Counted from the stretch's first letter, positions 29,596 to 39,263 are shown. The stretch is 64,000 nucleotides of DNA from Chloroherpetonaceae bacterium (GCA_033763895.1 JANRJQ010000011.1:111963-175962); one strand, 5' to 3'. Notes: generated by a model not told the origin, from the sequence alone. Translations and numbers: made by a program.

Positions 29596-31185
29596 ATGTT
29601 TACACTTAGAAGGTATCTATCAATCTTAGTGATTGCGGTTACTCTCGTAGTAGGCTCGGGGTGCGCAGATCTCAATGTCGAAAATCCAAACAATCCAGAT
29701 GTCGAAAGAGTTTTAGCCACCACAAATGATTTATTGGGCGTTCAACAGGGCGCGTTGATTGCATTGTTTACACCTCACGCAACAGGTCCTAGCGGTTTTT
29801 CCTCGAATGTAAACTTGGAGTGGACCGCAGACTATGTTACGATGACGAACAATGTCAATACTTGGTGGTCACAGTTTAAGGCTGAACCAAGACCTCAATT
29901 CAATAATACGGTTGCGAATGGATCATTGGCAGTATTTAGTGGGCCTTATTCGCGTTGGTATGCAGCAATATCAGCTTCAAACGATGTCATTAGAGCCATT
30001 GCAGTTCAGCAACGTTCTTTATCAACGGCCGCGGATACAAGAGCATTACTTGCAACTGCGTATTTTGTGAGAGCAATGGCATTTGGATATTTAGCAAATG
30101 TATTTGACAAAGCGGTTATTGTGGATTTAAATACAGATGTATCAAATCCTTCATTACCCTTTGCGTCTTATTCCCAAGTTATGACCTTTGCTCAAAGAAG
30201 CTTTGACTTGGCAGATTCAGTTTGCAATGTTTCTGGCGGCTTTACGCTTCCCGCTTCTTTTATTCCAACCACTGGTGGACCGTACAATGCAGCTCGATTT
30301 AGCAGGTTAATCAATACATATCGTGCGAATATGCAGGTGCAAAATTCTAGAAATAGAAGTGAAAATGATGCTCAAAACTGGGCACAAATCTTAAATTGGG
30401 TAAACAAAGGCTTAAACACAGGTGAAGATTTTACAATTACAATTGATTATATAAATTGGGGTAACAATTTCCAAATTCTTGCCGGTTTAGACTGGTATTG
30501 GAGAGTAGATCACCGTGTTATTCGTTGGATTGATCCCAATTATCCAAAGAGATTCCCTAACACGATTCCTCAAACTAATTCATTACCACCCGCCAATGGT
30601 TCGGCTGATGCACGTTTAGCCACATATTTCAGATTCGAAAGCAGTTTTGGATCATTTAACCCAACAAGAGGACCCCAATTAAGAAGTCATTATCGATTTG
30701 GAAGATTTGAAGACCTATTTGCTGCTGATAATGATGGTACACCATTCCCCTCAATTTTTCTTTACGCAGAAACCAATCGACTTCTTAGAGCAGAAGCTTT
30801 AGCAATGACGGGGAATGTGTCCGGTGCAATCGCAATTTTGAATGATCCATCTGGTCGTAGAAAAACAGAGGGAAATGTTGCTGATATTCCCGGAACAGCA
30901 ACTCGGGAAGAAGTAATTCAACAAATCCATCGTGAACGCGATCTTGAGTTAATGTTCTCAGATTATGGTCTTCACTTTATGGATATGAGAAGATTTGAAT
31001 TGTTACAAAAAGGAACAATTCTTCACTTTCCAGTGCCTGTTACACAGCTCAATATCATGCAAGTACCTAATTACACATTCGGTGGTCAAACACCAACGGC
31101 TGAACAAGCTACGGGAACAGCTACCGATACTACCAAAGCGTGGATACGACCGAGCGAACAAAACATTGTTGCCAGACCTCTATAA
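29596..31185 (+). CDS. SusD/RagB family nutrient-binding outer-membrane lipoprotein
   Basis: A 529-residue surface lipoprotein that caps the SusC barrel and binds the nutrient. The lipobox is VVGSGC near residue 23, followed by the typical ADLNVENPNNPDVERVLAT. TPR-like helices include ALLATAYFVRAMAFGYLANVFDKAVIV, and the C-terminal part has LLRAEALAMTGN, REEVIQQIHRERDLELMFSDYGLHFMDMRRF, the standard SusD end-block. The pair marks an import locus, but no glycan-degrading enzymes follow, so the substrate remains open. Confidence 0.94.
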   Translation: MFTLRRYLSILVIAVTLVVGSGCADLNVENPNNPDVERVLATTNDLLGVQQGALIALFTPHATGPSGFSSNVNLEWTADYVTMTNNVNTWWSQFKAEPRPQFNNTVANGSLAVFSGPYSRWYAAISASNDVIRAIAVQQRSLSTAADTRALLATAYFVRAMAFGYLANVFDKAVIVDLNTDVSNPSLPFASYSQVMTFAQRSFDLADSVCNVSGGFTLPASFIPTTGGPYNAARFSRLINTYRANMQVQNSRNRSENDAQNWAQILNWVNKGLNTGEDFTITIDYINWGNNFQILAGLDWYWRVDHRVIRWIDPNYPKRFPNTIPQTNSLPPANGSADARLATYFRFESSFGSFNPTRGPQLRSHYRFGRFEDLFAADNDGTPFPSIFLYAETNRLLRAEALAMTGNVSGAIAILNDPSGRRKTEGNVADIPGTATREEVIQQIHRERDLELMFSDYGLHFMDMRRFELLQKGTILHFPVPVTQLNIMQVPNYTFGGQTPTAEQATGTATDTTKAWIRPSEQNIVARPL

Positions 31186-31220
31186 AAAATGTTAAAAAGA
31201 GTTAATTCTTAACTCATTTG

Positions 31221-31246
31221 AAAAGGCTACAGAAATGTAGCCTTTT
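31221..31246 (+). terminator. Rho-independent terminator after susD
   Basis: An 11-bp perfect stem (AAAAGGCTACA with TGTAGCCTTTT) with a GAAA tetraloop, followed by CGTTTTATATTT. It separates the Sus pair from the following small genes. Confidence 0.88.
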
Positions 31247-31297
31247 CGTTTTATATTTAAAGAGTATTGATAAAACAAAAGATAGAACAAAAAGTAT

Positions 31298-31609
31298 ATG
31301 AATAATTTTGTTTTAAAAACGGTAACCTCGCTTGCAATTTTTATAACCCTAATTGTTGTAGGATGCAAAGAAGAAAAAATTGAAACAATAGAGGTAAAAG
31401 TTAGCGGAATGGTTTGTAATAGCTGTGAAAAAGCCATTGAAACAAAAGTTGCTTCTCTTGACGGAGTGAAAAGCGTAAAAGCAACTCAACCAGAAGGAAA
31501 AGTAACAATTGAACTTTCAAGCAATACAAACCTTGAAACTGTTACAAAAGAAATTGAAGGTTTGCACTATAAAGTTGAAGGTACACCAATTATCAAATCT
31601 TCTTTGTGA
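31298..31609 (+). CDS. heavy-metal-associated (HMA) domain lipoprotein
   Basis: A 103-residue protein: signal peptide with lipobox LIVVGC (Cys near residue 23), then one HMA ferredoxin-like domain with the metal-binding motif MVCNSCEKAIE (MxCxxC), GVKSVKATQPEGKVTIEL and a closing helix. It resembles CopZ or the first domain of copper ATPases but is exported and lipid-anchored, so it would handle copper or another soft metal at the envelope. It has no ATPase beside it. The YtxH gene begins two bases after its stop. Confidence 0.85.
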   Translation: MNNFVLKTVTSLAIFITLIVVGCKEEKIETIEVKVSGMVCNSCEKAIETKVASLDGVKSVKATQPEGKVTIELSSNTNLETVTKEIEGLHYKVEGTPIIKSSL

Positions 31610-31611
31610 TT

Positions 31612-31998
31612 ATGAGTGATCAAAAAGACCAGTACTATAAAGGGCTGTTTTGGGGAACCATACTCGGCGCCGCGGCAGGCGCTGTTGCAGGAATTCTCTT
31701 TGCACCAGATAAAGGAAGTGAAACCCGTGCTAAACTGAAAGAAAAAATCAACGAGCTTATTGAAAATGGACTTGAATTAAGTGCCGAAACTTTAGCAAAT
31801 TTTCAAAATCAAGATACCAGTGAATCTATCTTTACAGAAAGCATTCATGAGAACGATGCAAAAAAAACGGCCGATGACATTGTCAATGAAGCAAAAGTTA
31901 AGGCCGCAAAACTCATTGCTGAAGCTAATACATTATTAAAGGAAGCCAAAGACGCAAGTGGGTTAATTGCCTCAAAACCAAATGGTTTTAAGAGTTAA
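31612..31998 (+). CDS. YtxH domain-containing protein
   Basis: A 128-residue protein from the ATG at 31612 (an in-frame GTG at 31606 overlaps the previous stop). The N terminus has the YtxH motif: GLFWGTILGAAAGAVAGILFAPDKGSETR, a glycine-rich membrane helix followed by a basic turn. The remainder is a helical, charged tail with KVKAAKLIAEANTLLKEAK. Family members are membrane-anchored general-stress proteins with no defined biochemical role. Part of a likely unit with the HMA lipoprotein and the downstream hydrolase. Confidence 0.85.
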   Translation: MSDQKDQYYKGLFWGTILGAAAGAVAGILFAPDKGSETRAKLKEKINELIENGLELSAETLANFQNQDTSESIFTESIHENDAKKTADDIVNEAKVKAAKLIAEANTLLKEAKDASGLIASKPNGFKS

Positions 31999-32012
31999 AA
32001 AGTAAATAAAAT

Positions 32013-32819
32013 ATGATTTCATACCTCTCACGGAATCTTGAAGGAAATCAAAACAAACCGCTGGTACTATTACTTCATGCATTTCCATTAAATGCAGAAA
32101 TGTGGCTTCCAACATTAATTCTTTTTGGGAATAAAGACTGGCCAATTCTTGCACCAACTGTTTACGGAACCAATGGAAGCGAAGAAAAGAAGAACTGGAA
32201 CTTCACACAATATGCAAGTGAGCTTATCGAATTAGCAAGATACATAGGATACCAAAAAGTAATTCCGATAGGTGTGTCAATGGGCGGTTATGTCGCTTTC
32301 GAAATTCTCCGAAGTGAAAGCGAAAGCATAGCAGGATTGGTATTGTGTAATACGAAAGGTGAGTCAGACACTGAAGAAGGAAAAAAACAACGGGATTCAC
32401 TCATAAAGCAGATTGAGGAAAGAGGGAATCAAGTTTGCATTGAACAAAATCTTCCAAAACTTTTAGGTCATACAACAAAAACAAACAACCCCGAACTGAG
32501 TATAGACTTAGGATCACTCATAAAAACGAATCGTAAAACGAGTTTAATCGAACAAATTAAGGCATTGAAGAATAGAAACGATTCAACTGAATTAATGAAA
32601 GGAATTAAACAACCTACACTTGTGATAGCAGGAAATGAAGATGAACTGATGTCACCGGAGGTGGTGAAAAAAATTTACGAGGGAATCCCTGAAACCACCA
32701 AAAAAGAATTTATTGAGATACAAAAAAGTGGACATCTAAGTGTATTAGAACAACCGGAACACTTTCATAGAAGCGTTGAAAAATTTATTGAACCATTCAT
32801 GAACTCAATGTGGGATTAA
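32013..32819 (+). CDS. alpha/beta-fold hydrolase
   Basis: A 268-residue hydrolase with oxyanion region LLLHAFPLNAEMW, nucleophile elbow GVSMGGY (Ser near residue 91), acid in TLVIAGNEDELMSPE and catalytic His in IQKSGHLSVLEQPEHF. This is the complete triad. The broad similarity is to 3-oxoadipate enol-lactonase-like and carboxylesterase-like proteins; the substrate is unknown. Its stop overlaps the MarC start by 10 bases, which implies translational coupling. Confidence 0.9.
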   Translation: MISYLSRNLEGNQNKPLVLLLHAFPLNAEMWLPTLILFGNKDWPILAPTVYGTNGSEEKKNWNFTQYASELIELARYIGYQKVIPIGVSMGGYVAFEILRSESESIAGLVLCNTKGESDTEEGKKQRDSLIKQIEERGNQVCIEQNLPKLLGHTTKTNNPELSIDLGSLIKTNRKTSLIEQIKALKNRNDSTELMKGIKQPTLVIAGNEDELMSPEVVKKIYEGIPETTKKEFIEIQKSGHLSVLEQPEHFHRSVEKFIEPFMNSMWD

Positions 32820-33481
32820 CACTCTTTATAACCTTAATACTCTCTTTCCTATTTATCGCAACTTCTGCATCGATTAACAGTGAAATCACTTTCGATAATT
32901 TTTTACTTTGTTTTATCCCGCTCTTTGTTGCGATTGATGTAATTGGAACATTACCGCTATTTATCGGACTCACTTCAAGTTTTCAAGAGAAAACGAAAAG
33001 AAGATTGACAACGCAAGCCGTGCTGACTGCTTTTGCACTATCATTAATTATTATGGTTGCAGGGAAGGGGTTATTTGATTTATTGGGTATCTCAATTTCT
33101 GATTTCAGAATCGCGGGAGGGATAATTCTACTGCTGCTCGCAATTATGGATTTAATTTCGCCGGGCGCGGATGAATCGAAGCAACCTGCAGACCCAAGCA
33201 AAATCGGTATCGTGCCATTAGGGATTCCACTCGTTATCGGCCCTGCGTCTCTAACAACGCTTTTAATTTTACGAGATACTTACGGGTTTCAACTCACTTT
33301 AATTGCGCTTGTGCTTAATCTGCTGATTGTATTTCTTCTGTTTTACTTTTCAGGTTATGCACAACGGCTCATAGGTCCAAATGGAGCGAAAGCCGTAGCC
33401 AAAGTAGCGGCTTTATTTTTGGCGGCAATCGCAGTGATGATGATTCGGGTTGGAATTTCAGATGTCATCAAATCCTTTTAA
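32810..33481 (+). CDS. MarC family integral membrane protein
   Basis: A 223-residue protein with six hydrophobic helices, the typical MarC/UPF0056 pattern: FLLCFIPLFVAIDVIGTLPLFIGLT, GISISDFRIAGGIILLLLAIMDL and IGIVPLGIPLVIGPASLTTLLIL. The function of the family is unresolved. The stop codon lies in a TTAA that also holds the stop of the convergent asd gene, so the two genes overlap tail to tail by four bases. Confidence 0.92.
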   Translation: MGLTLFITLILSFLFIATSASINSEITFDNFLLCFIPLFVAIDVIGTLPLFIGLTSSFQEKTKRRLTTQAVLTAFALSLIIMVAGKGLFDLLGISISDFRIAGGIILLLLAIMDLISPGADESKQPADPSKIGIVPLGIPLVIGPASLTTLLILRDTYGFQLTLIALVLNLLIVFLLFYFSGYAQRLIGPNGAKAVAKVAALFLAAIAVMMIRVGISDVIKSF

Positions 33482-34512
33482 ACTGGCATAGGTACTTGAC
33501 TTTTTGGAATTAGCTTACCAATAAGTTTCTCCGCAATCTGAATGGCATTTGTTGCTGCACCCTTTCGTAAATTATCTGACACAATCCAAAGATTTAAGCC
33601 TTTTGGATGAGATAAATCCCTACGAATGCGCCCAACAAATACGCCATCCTTACCATATACTTCTAAAGGCATTGGGTAAATTTTTAGGTTGGGATTGTCA
33701 ACCACAGTGACTCCGGGTGCATTTCGCAGAATTGAAAAAACTTCTTCTAAATCAAAATCATGTTCAAATTCTAGGTTAACGGACTCTGAGTGTCCACCAT
33801 AAACCGGAACACGGACAGTTGTGGGAGAAATCATAATTGTATTATCTCCCATAATCTTCCTAGTCTCATTGACCATTTTCATCTCTTCTTTCGTATAGGC
33901 ATTTTCTGTGAAGTCATCAATTTGAGGGACAACATTAAAAGCAATAGGATGAAAATGAGTAAACTTTTCTTGCTTTTCACCTCGAACTTCAGATTCTAAA
34001 GCTTCAAGCCCCATCTTACCTTTTCCGGTCACAGATTGATAAGTTGATACAATAATTCGCTTAATTTTATATCGATCGTGTAATGGTTTTAATGGCACCA
34101 CCATTTGAATGGTCGAGCAATTCGGATTTGAAATAATTGAATGGGGATTACCTTGTGAATCAAAAATTGATAATGGATTTACCTCTGGGACAACCAAGGG
34201 AACAGAGGAATCCATTCGAAAGGCTGATGAGTTATCAATAACAATAGCCCCTTGCTTTGAAGCAATTGGTGCCCAAACCTTACTGAGTGTCGCACCGGCT
34301 GAAAACAAGGCGATATCAACTTGATTAAAGACTTCTTCGGACGGGAGTTGAATTGGAAACTCATTACCATTAAAAGGAACTGATTTACCAAGAGAATTTT
34401 CTGAGGCTAATGGAACTATGCGAGAAACTGGAAAATTTGTTGATTCCAAAACAGAGACCATTGTTCGTCCAACTAAACCTGTCGCCCCTAAAATCGCAAC
34501 TGAATACTTCAT
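33478..34512 (-). CDS. asd: aspartate-semialdehyde dehydrogenase
   Basis: Reduces aspartyl phosphate to aspartate semialdehyde on the way to lysine, threonine, methionine and diaminopimelate. The 344-residue enzyme starts MKYSVAILGATGLVGRTM (NADP fold); an upstream in-frame ATG at 34560 would add 16 unusual residues. The catalytic Cys is in ISNPNCSTIQMVVPLKPL, the substrate-binding region in STYQSVTGKGKMG and the His in PVYGGHSESV. Normal length. asnB lies 60 bases upstream in the same direction. Confidence 0.96.
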   Translation of the reverse strand: MKYSVAILGATGLVGRTMVSVLESTNFPVSRIVPLASENSLGKSVPFNGNEFPIQLPSEEVFNQVDIALFSAGATLSKVWAPIASKQGAIVIDNSSAFRMDSSVPLVVPEVNPLSIFDSQGNPHSIISNPNCSTIQMVVPLKPLHDRYKIKRIIVSTYQSVTGKGKMGLEALESEVRGEKQEKFTHFHPIAFNVVPQIDDFTENAYTKEEMKMVNETRKIMGDNTIMISPTTVRVPVYGGHSESVNLEFEHDFDLEEVFSILRNAPGVTVVDNPNLKIYPMPLEVYGKDGVFVGRIRRDLSHPKGLNLWIVSDNLRKGAATNAIQIAEKLIGKLIPKSQVPMPV

Positions 34513-34572
34513 AAAAAATTGAAAATCAAATATTGAAAAAGTATCAAATATAAAAACCAAAAAACAAAGGAA

Positions 34573-36504
34573 TTAAAAATGTTTTTCATACCAAAGTGCT
34601 AATAGGAAAAGTGACCATAATTGGTAATGGAAATTTACCTTTCCTGACTCATGTTGATGGAAAAGGGATTTGACATAAGAAGTTGAAAAAAAAGCGTGAT
34701 TGTCTTGCAACCCTAATGACCCTACATTATTTGAAAGTAGTTTAGAACGAAACATAGTTTCCTTTACAATGCGATTAAGTTTACCATTTCTCATCCAATC
34801 TGAAACCGGCGCTGCAAATCCTTGCTTCTTACGATAAATAATTTCATTAGGAATAATACCCTCAGCGGCTTTTTTTAAAATATACTTGGTTTCACCGTCC
34901 CGTACTTTTAATGAATCAGGAATTTGAAAGGCAAATTCAGCAATTCGATGATCTAAAAAAGGTACACGGGCTTCGATGGAACATGCCATAGACATCTTAT
35001 CAACACGCATCAAAAGAAGTTCAGGCAAACGATTTTGAAACTCTGTAAACATCATTTTTGAATAGTAGCCAACATCCGAAGAAAGGGTTGAAAAATATTC
35101 ACTTGAATAGCGCGAAGCTGAATAAATCATTCTTTTATATGAAGGCATAAATAACTGATCTTTTTGAATATCGGTAAAAGCAAAAGCGCCACCATAAAAG
35201 GGGAATTGTAATTGAAGGGAACGGCGCGCATAATCTGATATGAGGGAACTATGAGAGAATTGAGAGGACAAAGAGTAAAATAATTCACGAAAACCCGTTG
35301 GTACCAATTGATGATAATAATGATAGAAAAGCCACTCACGGTGAAAATGAGAGTAACCAGAAAATTCTTCATCTGAGCCCTCGCCAACTTGAACGACAAT
35401 CGTTCCTGATTCTCTGGCAAGTTTACTGACAAAATAAAGAGGAATATTGACGGGATCAGCATTAGGTTCATCTTGATAAGAAAGCATTTGATCAATAAAA
35501 CCTACTGCATCCGATTCATCAATTAATATTTCATGATGGTTGGTTGAAAATTGTTTGGATACCAGACGGGCATAATGAAGTTCATTGTACTTTTCAAAGT
35601 CTTTGAAGCCCACTGAAAAAGTATCGACAGGTCTTGCCATCAATTCTGACATAAGGGCAACATTTAAGGATGAATCAATTCCCCCTGAAAGAAAAACCCC
35701 AAACGGAACATCCGACATCATGCGAAGTTTAACCGAATCTCTAAGAAGCCTACGCAATTCATCAACACAAAATGGTTCACTTCTAAATTGGCTCTTATCA
35801 TAGGATTCGCTTTGATGATGAAGACTCCAATAGCGTTGAAGTTTGTATTCTCCCGATTTTGAAAGCACTGCAAAATGACCGGCAGGAAGTTTTGAAATTC
35901 CTTCAAATAAAGTCTTTTCTGGAGGAGATGAAAGGAAAGTGAGGTAATCAGAAATCGCTTGATGATTAAGATTTACATGAAATGAGGGATGTTTAAGTAT
36001 CGCTTTGATCTCAGAAGAAAAAACAAAACATCCGTTGAAGAAAGAATAGTAAAGGGGTTTTATGCCAACTCTATCACGAATAAGGAAAAGTTCTTCAGTG
36101 AAATTATCCCAAACAGCAATCGCAAACATCCCATAAAATTTCGAAATACAGCCAAGGCCAAATTCTTGAAATGCATAAAGAATAGTTTCAGTATCAGAGG
36201 TAGAGCGAAAGCGGTATCCTCTTTTTTCTAAATCTTTTCGAATCGAAAGATGATTATAAACCTCTCCATTAAATACAATGGTAAATCGATTGTCAGTTGT
36301 CGTCATTGGTTGATGACCCGCGGGTGAAAGATCAACGATTGAAAGTCTGCGGAAACCAAATCCTAACTTACGGTTTGGAGAAACAAAAATACCGGAATCA
36401 TCCGGCCCACGGTGAATCATTGAATCACGCATTGATTCAAGAACTGATTCCGACAGGTTACGCTCAGGTCCACTGAAATTATAGATACCAACAATCCCAC
36501 ACAT
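34573..36504 (-). CDS. asnB: asparagine synthase (glutamine-hydrolysing)
   Basis: A 643-residue class B asparagine synthetase. The N-terminal glutaminase starts MCGIVGIYNFSG with the catalytic Cys at position 2 and has IHRGPDDSG and FNGEVYNHL. The synthetase half contains the PP-loop FLSGGIDSS and VGEGSDEEFSGY and ends with KQGFAAPVSDWM. The layout matches the long form often used for amidation in polysaccharide or cell-wall pathways, so free asparagine need not be its only product. asd follows 60 bases downstream; both belong to the aspartate family, which supports the main assignment. Confidence 0.93.
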   Translation of the reverse strand: MCGIVGIYNFSGPERNLSESVLESMRDSMIHRGPDDSGIFVSPNRKLGFGFRRLSIVDLSPAGHQPMTTTDNRFTIVFNGEVYNHLSIRKDLEKRGYRFRSTSDTETILYAFQEFGLGCISKFYGMFAIAVWDNFTEELFLIRDRVGIKPLYYSFFNGCFVFSSEIKAILKHPSFHVNLNHQAISDYLTFLSSPPEKTLFEGISKLPAGHFAVLSKSGEYKLQRYWSLHHQSESYDKSQFRSEPFCVDELRRLLRDSVKLRMMSDVPFGVFLSGGIDSSLNVALMSELMARPVDTFSVGFKDFEKYNELHYARLVSKQFSTNHHEILIDESDAVGFIDQMLSYQDEPNADPVNIPLYFVSKLARESGTIVVQVGEGSDEEFSGYSHFHREWLFYHYYHQLVPTGFRELFYSLSSQFSHSSLISDYARRSLQLQFPFYGGAFAFTDIQKDQLFMPSYKRMIYSASRYSSEYFSTLSSDVGYYSKMMFTEFQNRLPELLLMRVDKMSMACSIEARVPFLDHRIAEFAFQIPDSLKVRDGETKYILKKAAEGIIPNEIIYRKKQGFAAPVSDWMRNGKLNRIVKETMFRSKLLSNNVGSLGLQDNHAFFSTSYVKSLFHQHESGKVNFHYQLWSLFLLALWYEKHF

Positions 36505-36583
36505 AACATTTGTTTAATTGAATAAGACAAAAAATGCCCAAAGAAGGAATTATATTTAGTGAATCCTAAAAAACACTAAAAAA

Positions 36584-38182
36584 ATGAATCCAAAGATAAA
36601 ACGCGCGTTAATTTCTGTATCCGATAAAACCGGAATAATTCCATTTGCACAGGTTCTTGAAAAGTTAGGGGTCGAGATCATCTCGACCGGTGGTACTTTA
36701 CGATCTCTTCAAGATTCCGGAATTAACGCGCAAAGTATATCAACGCTAACAAAATTCCCTGAAATATTAGATGGAAGAGTAAAAACTTTACACCCGAATG
36801 TGCACGGTGGGCTCTTGGCAAAAAGAGATGAAGAAATTCATCTGAAGGAAATGACTGAAAATTCGATTGAGTTCATCGATTTGGTTGTGGTGAATTTGTA
36901 TCCTTTCGAAAAAACAGTAGCAAAAAGTGATGTAAAATTCGACGAGGCCATTGAAAATATTGACATTGGCGGCCCTTCGATGCTTCGCTCATCAGCTAAA
37001 AATTTTAAGTTCGTCACGGTTGTCACTGACTTTACCGATTATGCAACTGTGTTAGATGAAATGCAAAAAAACAACGGGGCAACGACACTTGCAACAAGGT
37101 TTTATTTGGCACAAAAAGTATTTCAATTAACATCAAAATACGACTCCGCAATCAGCAACTATCTGGCTACCGCTTTGCCAGAGGAGTTGATATTGTCTCA
37201 AGAGAAAGACACAAATAAAATTGAACTTGAGTATTTGCATGTTCTAACCAAAGAAATCGATATGAGATATGGAGAAAACCCGCATCAAAAAGCCGGGTTT
37301 TATTCAATTAGAACAAGCGAGGGAGAAAGTACATTTCGTGAGCATTTTGAAAAATTACACGGCAAAGAACTTTCATTCAACAATATTTTAGATATCAGTG
37401 CGGCGGCTGGCGCAGTGGAAGAATTTTGGGATGAAGCTCCCACTGCAGTGATAGTAAAGCATACAAATCCTTGTGGGGTTGGACAGGATGCGTCGCTTCT
37501 TGAGGCATACAAAAAGGCATTTCAGACCGATACGCAAGCCCCTTTTGGCGGTATTATTTCTGTGAATCGAAGCCTTGATAAAGAAACCGCAGAAGCAATA
37601 AATTTAATTTTTACTGAAATTGTGATTGCCCCGGATTTTGAAGACGGCGTGATGGAAATGATGAGGAAAAAGAAAGATCGGCGAATTATTCAGAGGAAAA
37701 AATCGGTATTGAAAAAAGGATTGGAGGTGAGAGGAAACGCAATGGGTATCTTAATCCAAGAGCGAGATACAGCGATGATCACGAGAAAAGAGTTGAAGGT
37801 CGTTACAAAAAGAGTGCCTACGGAAGAAGAGTTTAAGGATTTGCTTTTTGCTTGGAAGGTCTGCAAACATGTGAAATCAAATGCGATTGTGTATGCGAAG
37901 AACTTGCAGACTTATGGCATTGGTGCGGGGCAGATGTCGCGTGTGGATTCCTCAAGAATCGCGCGATGGAAAGCTGGTGAAGCCGGGCTTGATTTAAATG
38001 GTTCAGCTGTTGCAAGTGATGCGTTCTTCCCTTTTGCCGATGGATTACTTGCCGCAGCTGAAGCCGGGGCGATGTCAGTAATTCAACCGGGAGGATCAGT
38101 AAGAGATCAGGAAGTGATTGATGCGGCAAATGAAAAAGGGATAGCGATGGTCTTTACAGGGATAAGGCATTTCAAACATTAG
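36584..38182 (+). CDS. purH: bifunctional AICAR formyltransferase / IMP cyclohydrolase
   Basis: Catalyses the last two steps of IMP synthesis. The 532-residue protein carries the N-terminal MGS-fold cyclohydrolase ([60 protein letters not shown]) and the C-terminal formyltransferase ([44 protein letters not shown]). Normal length and both active sites present. Divergent from asnB. Confidence 0.97.
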   Translation: MNPKIKRALISVSDKTGIIPFAQVLEKLGVEIISTGGTLRSLQDSGINAQSISTLTKFPEILDGRVKTLHPNVHGGLLAKRDEEIHLKEMTENSIEFIDLVVVNLYPFEKTVAKSDVKFDEAIENIDIGGPSMLRSSAKNFKFVTVVTDFTDYATVLDEMQKNNGATTLATRFYLAQKVFQLTSKYDSAISNYLATALPEELILSQEKDTNKIELEYLHVLTKEIDMRYGENPHQKAGFYSIRTSEGESTFREHFEKLHGKELSFNNILDISAAAGAVEEFWDEAPTAVIVKHTNPCGVGQDASLLEAYKKAFQTDTQAPFGGIISVNRSLDKETAEAINLIFTEIVIAPDFEDGVMEMMRKKKDRRIIQRKKSVLKKGLEVRGNAMGILIQERDTAMITRKELKVVTKRVPTEEEFKDLLFAWKVCKHVKSNAIVYAKNLQTYGIGAGQMSRVDSSRIARWKAGEAGLDLNGSAVASDAFFPFADGLLAAAEAGAMSVIQPGGSVRDQEVIDAANEKGIAMVFTGIRHFKH

Positions 38183-38200
38183 TTATAATACAGCTGCAAG

Positions 38201-38890
38201 ATGAAAGTTTCTATTATTGTTCCTGTCTTTAATGAAGAGAAGACCTTGGTTTTGATTATTTCCCACTTACAAAAACTTCCGTTTGAAAAAGAGATCATTA
38301 TTGTTGATGATTGCTCGCAAGATTTTTCTTTTGATACAGCAAAGAAGCTTGAAGAAGAAGATTCTCAAATTAGGGTGATTCGTTTGGAAAAAAATCACGG
38401 GAAAGGAGCGGCCGTGCGAACCGGTATTGAACATAGTACCGGTGAAATAATTGTGGTTCAAGATGCTGATTTAGAGTATCACCCGAATGACCTAATCACA
38501 TTGGTGTCGATCATAAAGGCCGGAAAAGCAACTGTGGTATTTGGGTCGAGATATTTATCGAAGCAAAATGATGAAGGGTATTTGTTGCATCGATTGGGAA
38601 ACTTTGTGTTTACGTGGTTTTCGAATCGGGTAACGGGTTTAAATTTGACGGATGTTACAACCTGTTACCGGGTTTGTCATAAAGAGATATTTGAGATTGT
38701 AACGATTGAAGAAAGGCGTTTTGGGATAGAGGTTGAATTGGTTGGAAAAATCGGAAGGCTTTACCGAAAAGGAAAATGCCGCATTCAGGAAGTGCCGATT
38801 CGGTATTTCCCAAGAGGGTTTTCAGAAGGAAAAAAGATTACTTGGAAAGATAGTTTAAGCCTATTGAAAGCGATTGTCAAGTATCGGTAA
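38201..38890 (+). CDS. family 2 glycosyltransferase (dolichol-phosphate mannosyltransferase-like)
   Basis: A 229-residue soluble GT2 enzyme that starts 18 bases after purH. Key motifs: SIIVPVFNEEKTLVLII, IIIVDDCSQD, KNHGKGAAVRTGIEHSTGEIIVVQDADLEYHPND (DxD-type site) and VFGSRYLSK. The fold matches DPM1/polyprenyl-phosphate glycosyltransferases that make lipid-linked sugars, though the C-terminal membrane helices of some homologues are lacking. The acceptor is not predictable. Confidence 0.88.
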   Translation: MKVSIIVPVFNEEKTLVLIISHLQKLPFEKEIIIVDDCSQDFSFDTAKKLEEEDSQIRVIRLEKNHGKGAAVRTGIEHSTGEIIVVQDADLEYHPNDLITLVSIIKAGKATVVFGSRYLSKQNDEGYLLHRLGNFVFTWFSNRVTGLNLTDVTTCYRVCHKEIFEIVTIEERRFGIEVELVGKIGRLYRKGKCRIQEVPIRYFPRGFSEGKKITWKDSLSLLKAIVKYR

Positions 38891-38910
38891 AAAAAAGCAG
38901 ATAAAAAAAA

Positions 38911-38926
38911 CCGCTCAATTGAGCGG
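38911..38926. terminator. bidirectional terminator between the glycosyltransferase and pscB
   Basis: A perfect palindrome (CCGCTCAATTGAGCGG) flanked by an A-run on the left and CTTTTT on the right, in the gap between convergent genes. It can terminate both transcripts. Confidence 0.88.
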
Positions 38927-38945
38927 CTTTTTAATTGCGAATTAA

Positions 38946-39263
38946 TTAGCGTGCAAAAAACGGCTTATCGTATAATTCTAAGCGTTTTTCGGGCGTGAAG
39001 CGAAAATCGAGAATTTCGCCTTCGGGGCGGACTTCAATCAAGGCGCCACTTGGGCATTGATCCACATCAAAACAAAGCTGGCATGAAATACATGCACCTT
39101 GATCGATATAGTATCTAAATCCGCCTTCTTGAACATCGCCATAGAGTTTCACTCCGATTGCATTGACTTTGGGCGGGCATTGATCCAAACAAAATCCGCA
39201 CGCGATACATAAATTTTCGATGATATCGTATTTATTCTTCACGCGCTTTTTAACAGCTGCCAT
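38946..39263 (-). CDS. pscB: photosystem P840 reaction-centre iron-sulfur protein PscB
   Basis: Carries the FA and FB clusters that accept electrons from FX of PscA on the cytoplasmic side. The 105-residue protein has two 4Fe-4S motifs: CIACGFCLDQCP and CISCQLCFDVDQCP (the second with the wider C-x5-C spacing typical of PscB). The block PPKVNAIG, GDVQEGGFRYYIDQ and CPSGALIEV aligns with green sulfur bacterial PscB from memory. The long Ala/Pro/Lys-rich N-terminal extension of about 120 residues known from Chlorobaculum is absent. A strong ribosome-binding site (GGGAGG) just before this ATG shows the short form is real. Confidence 0.93.
   Translation of the reverse strand: MAAVKKRVKNKYDIIENLCIACGFCLDQCPPKVNAIGVKLYGDVQEGGFRYYIDQGACISCQLCFDVDQCPSGALIEVRPEGEILDFRFTPEKRLELYDKPFFAR

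Noticed and set aside
36584..38182. Antisense open frames inside purH, pscA, eno and other long genes
   Set aside because: They fall wholly inside strongly recognised genes, lack ribosome sites and have unlikely amino-acid composition.
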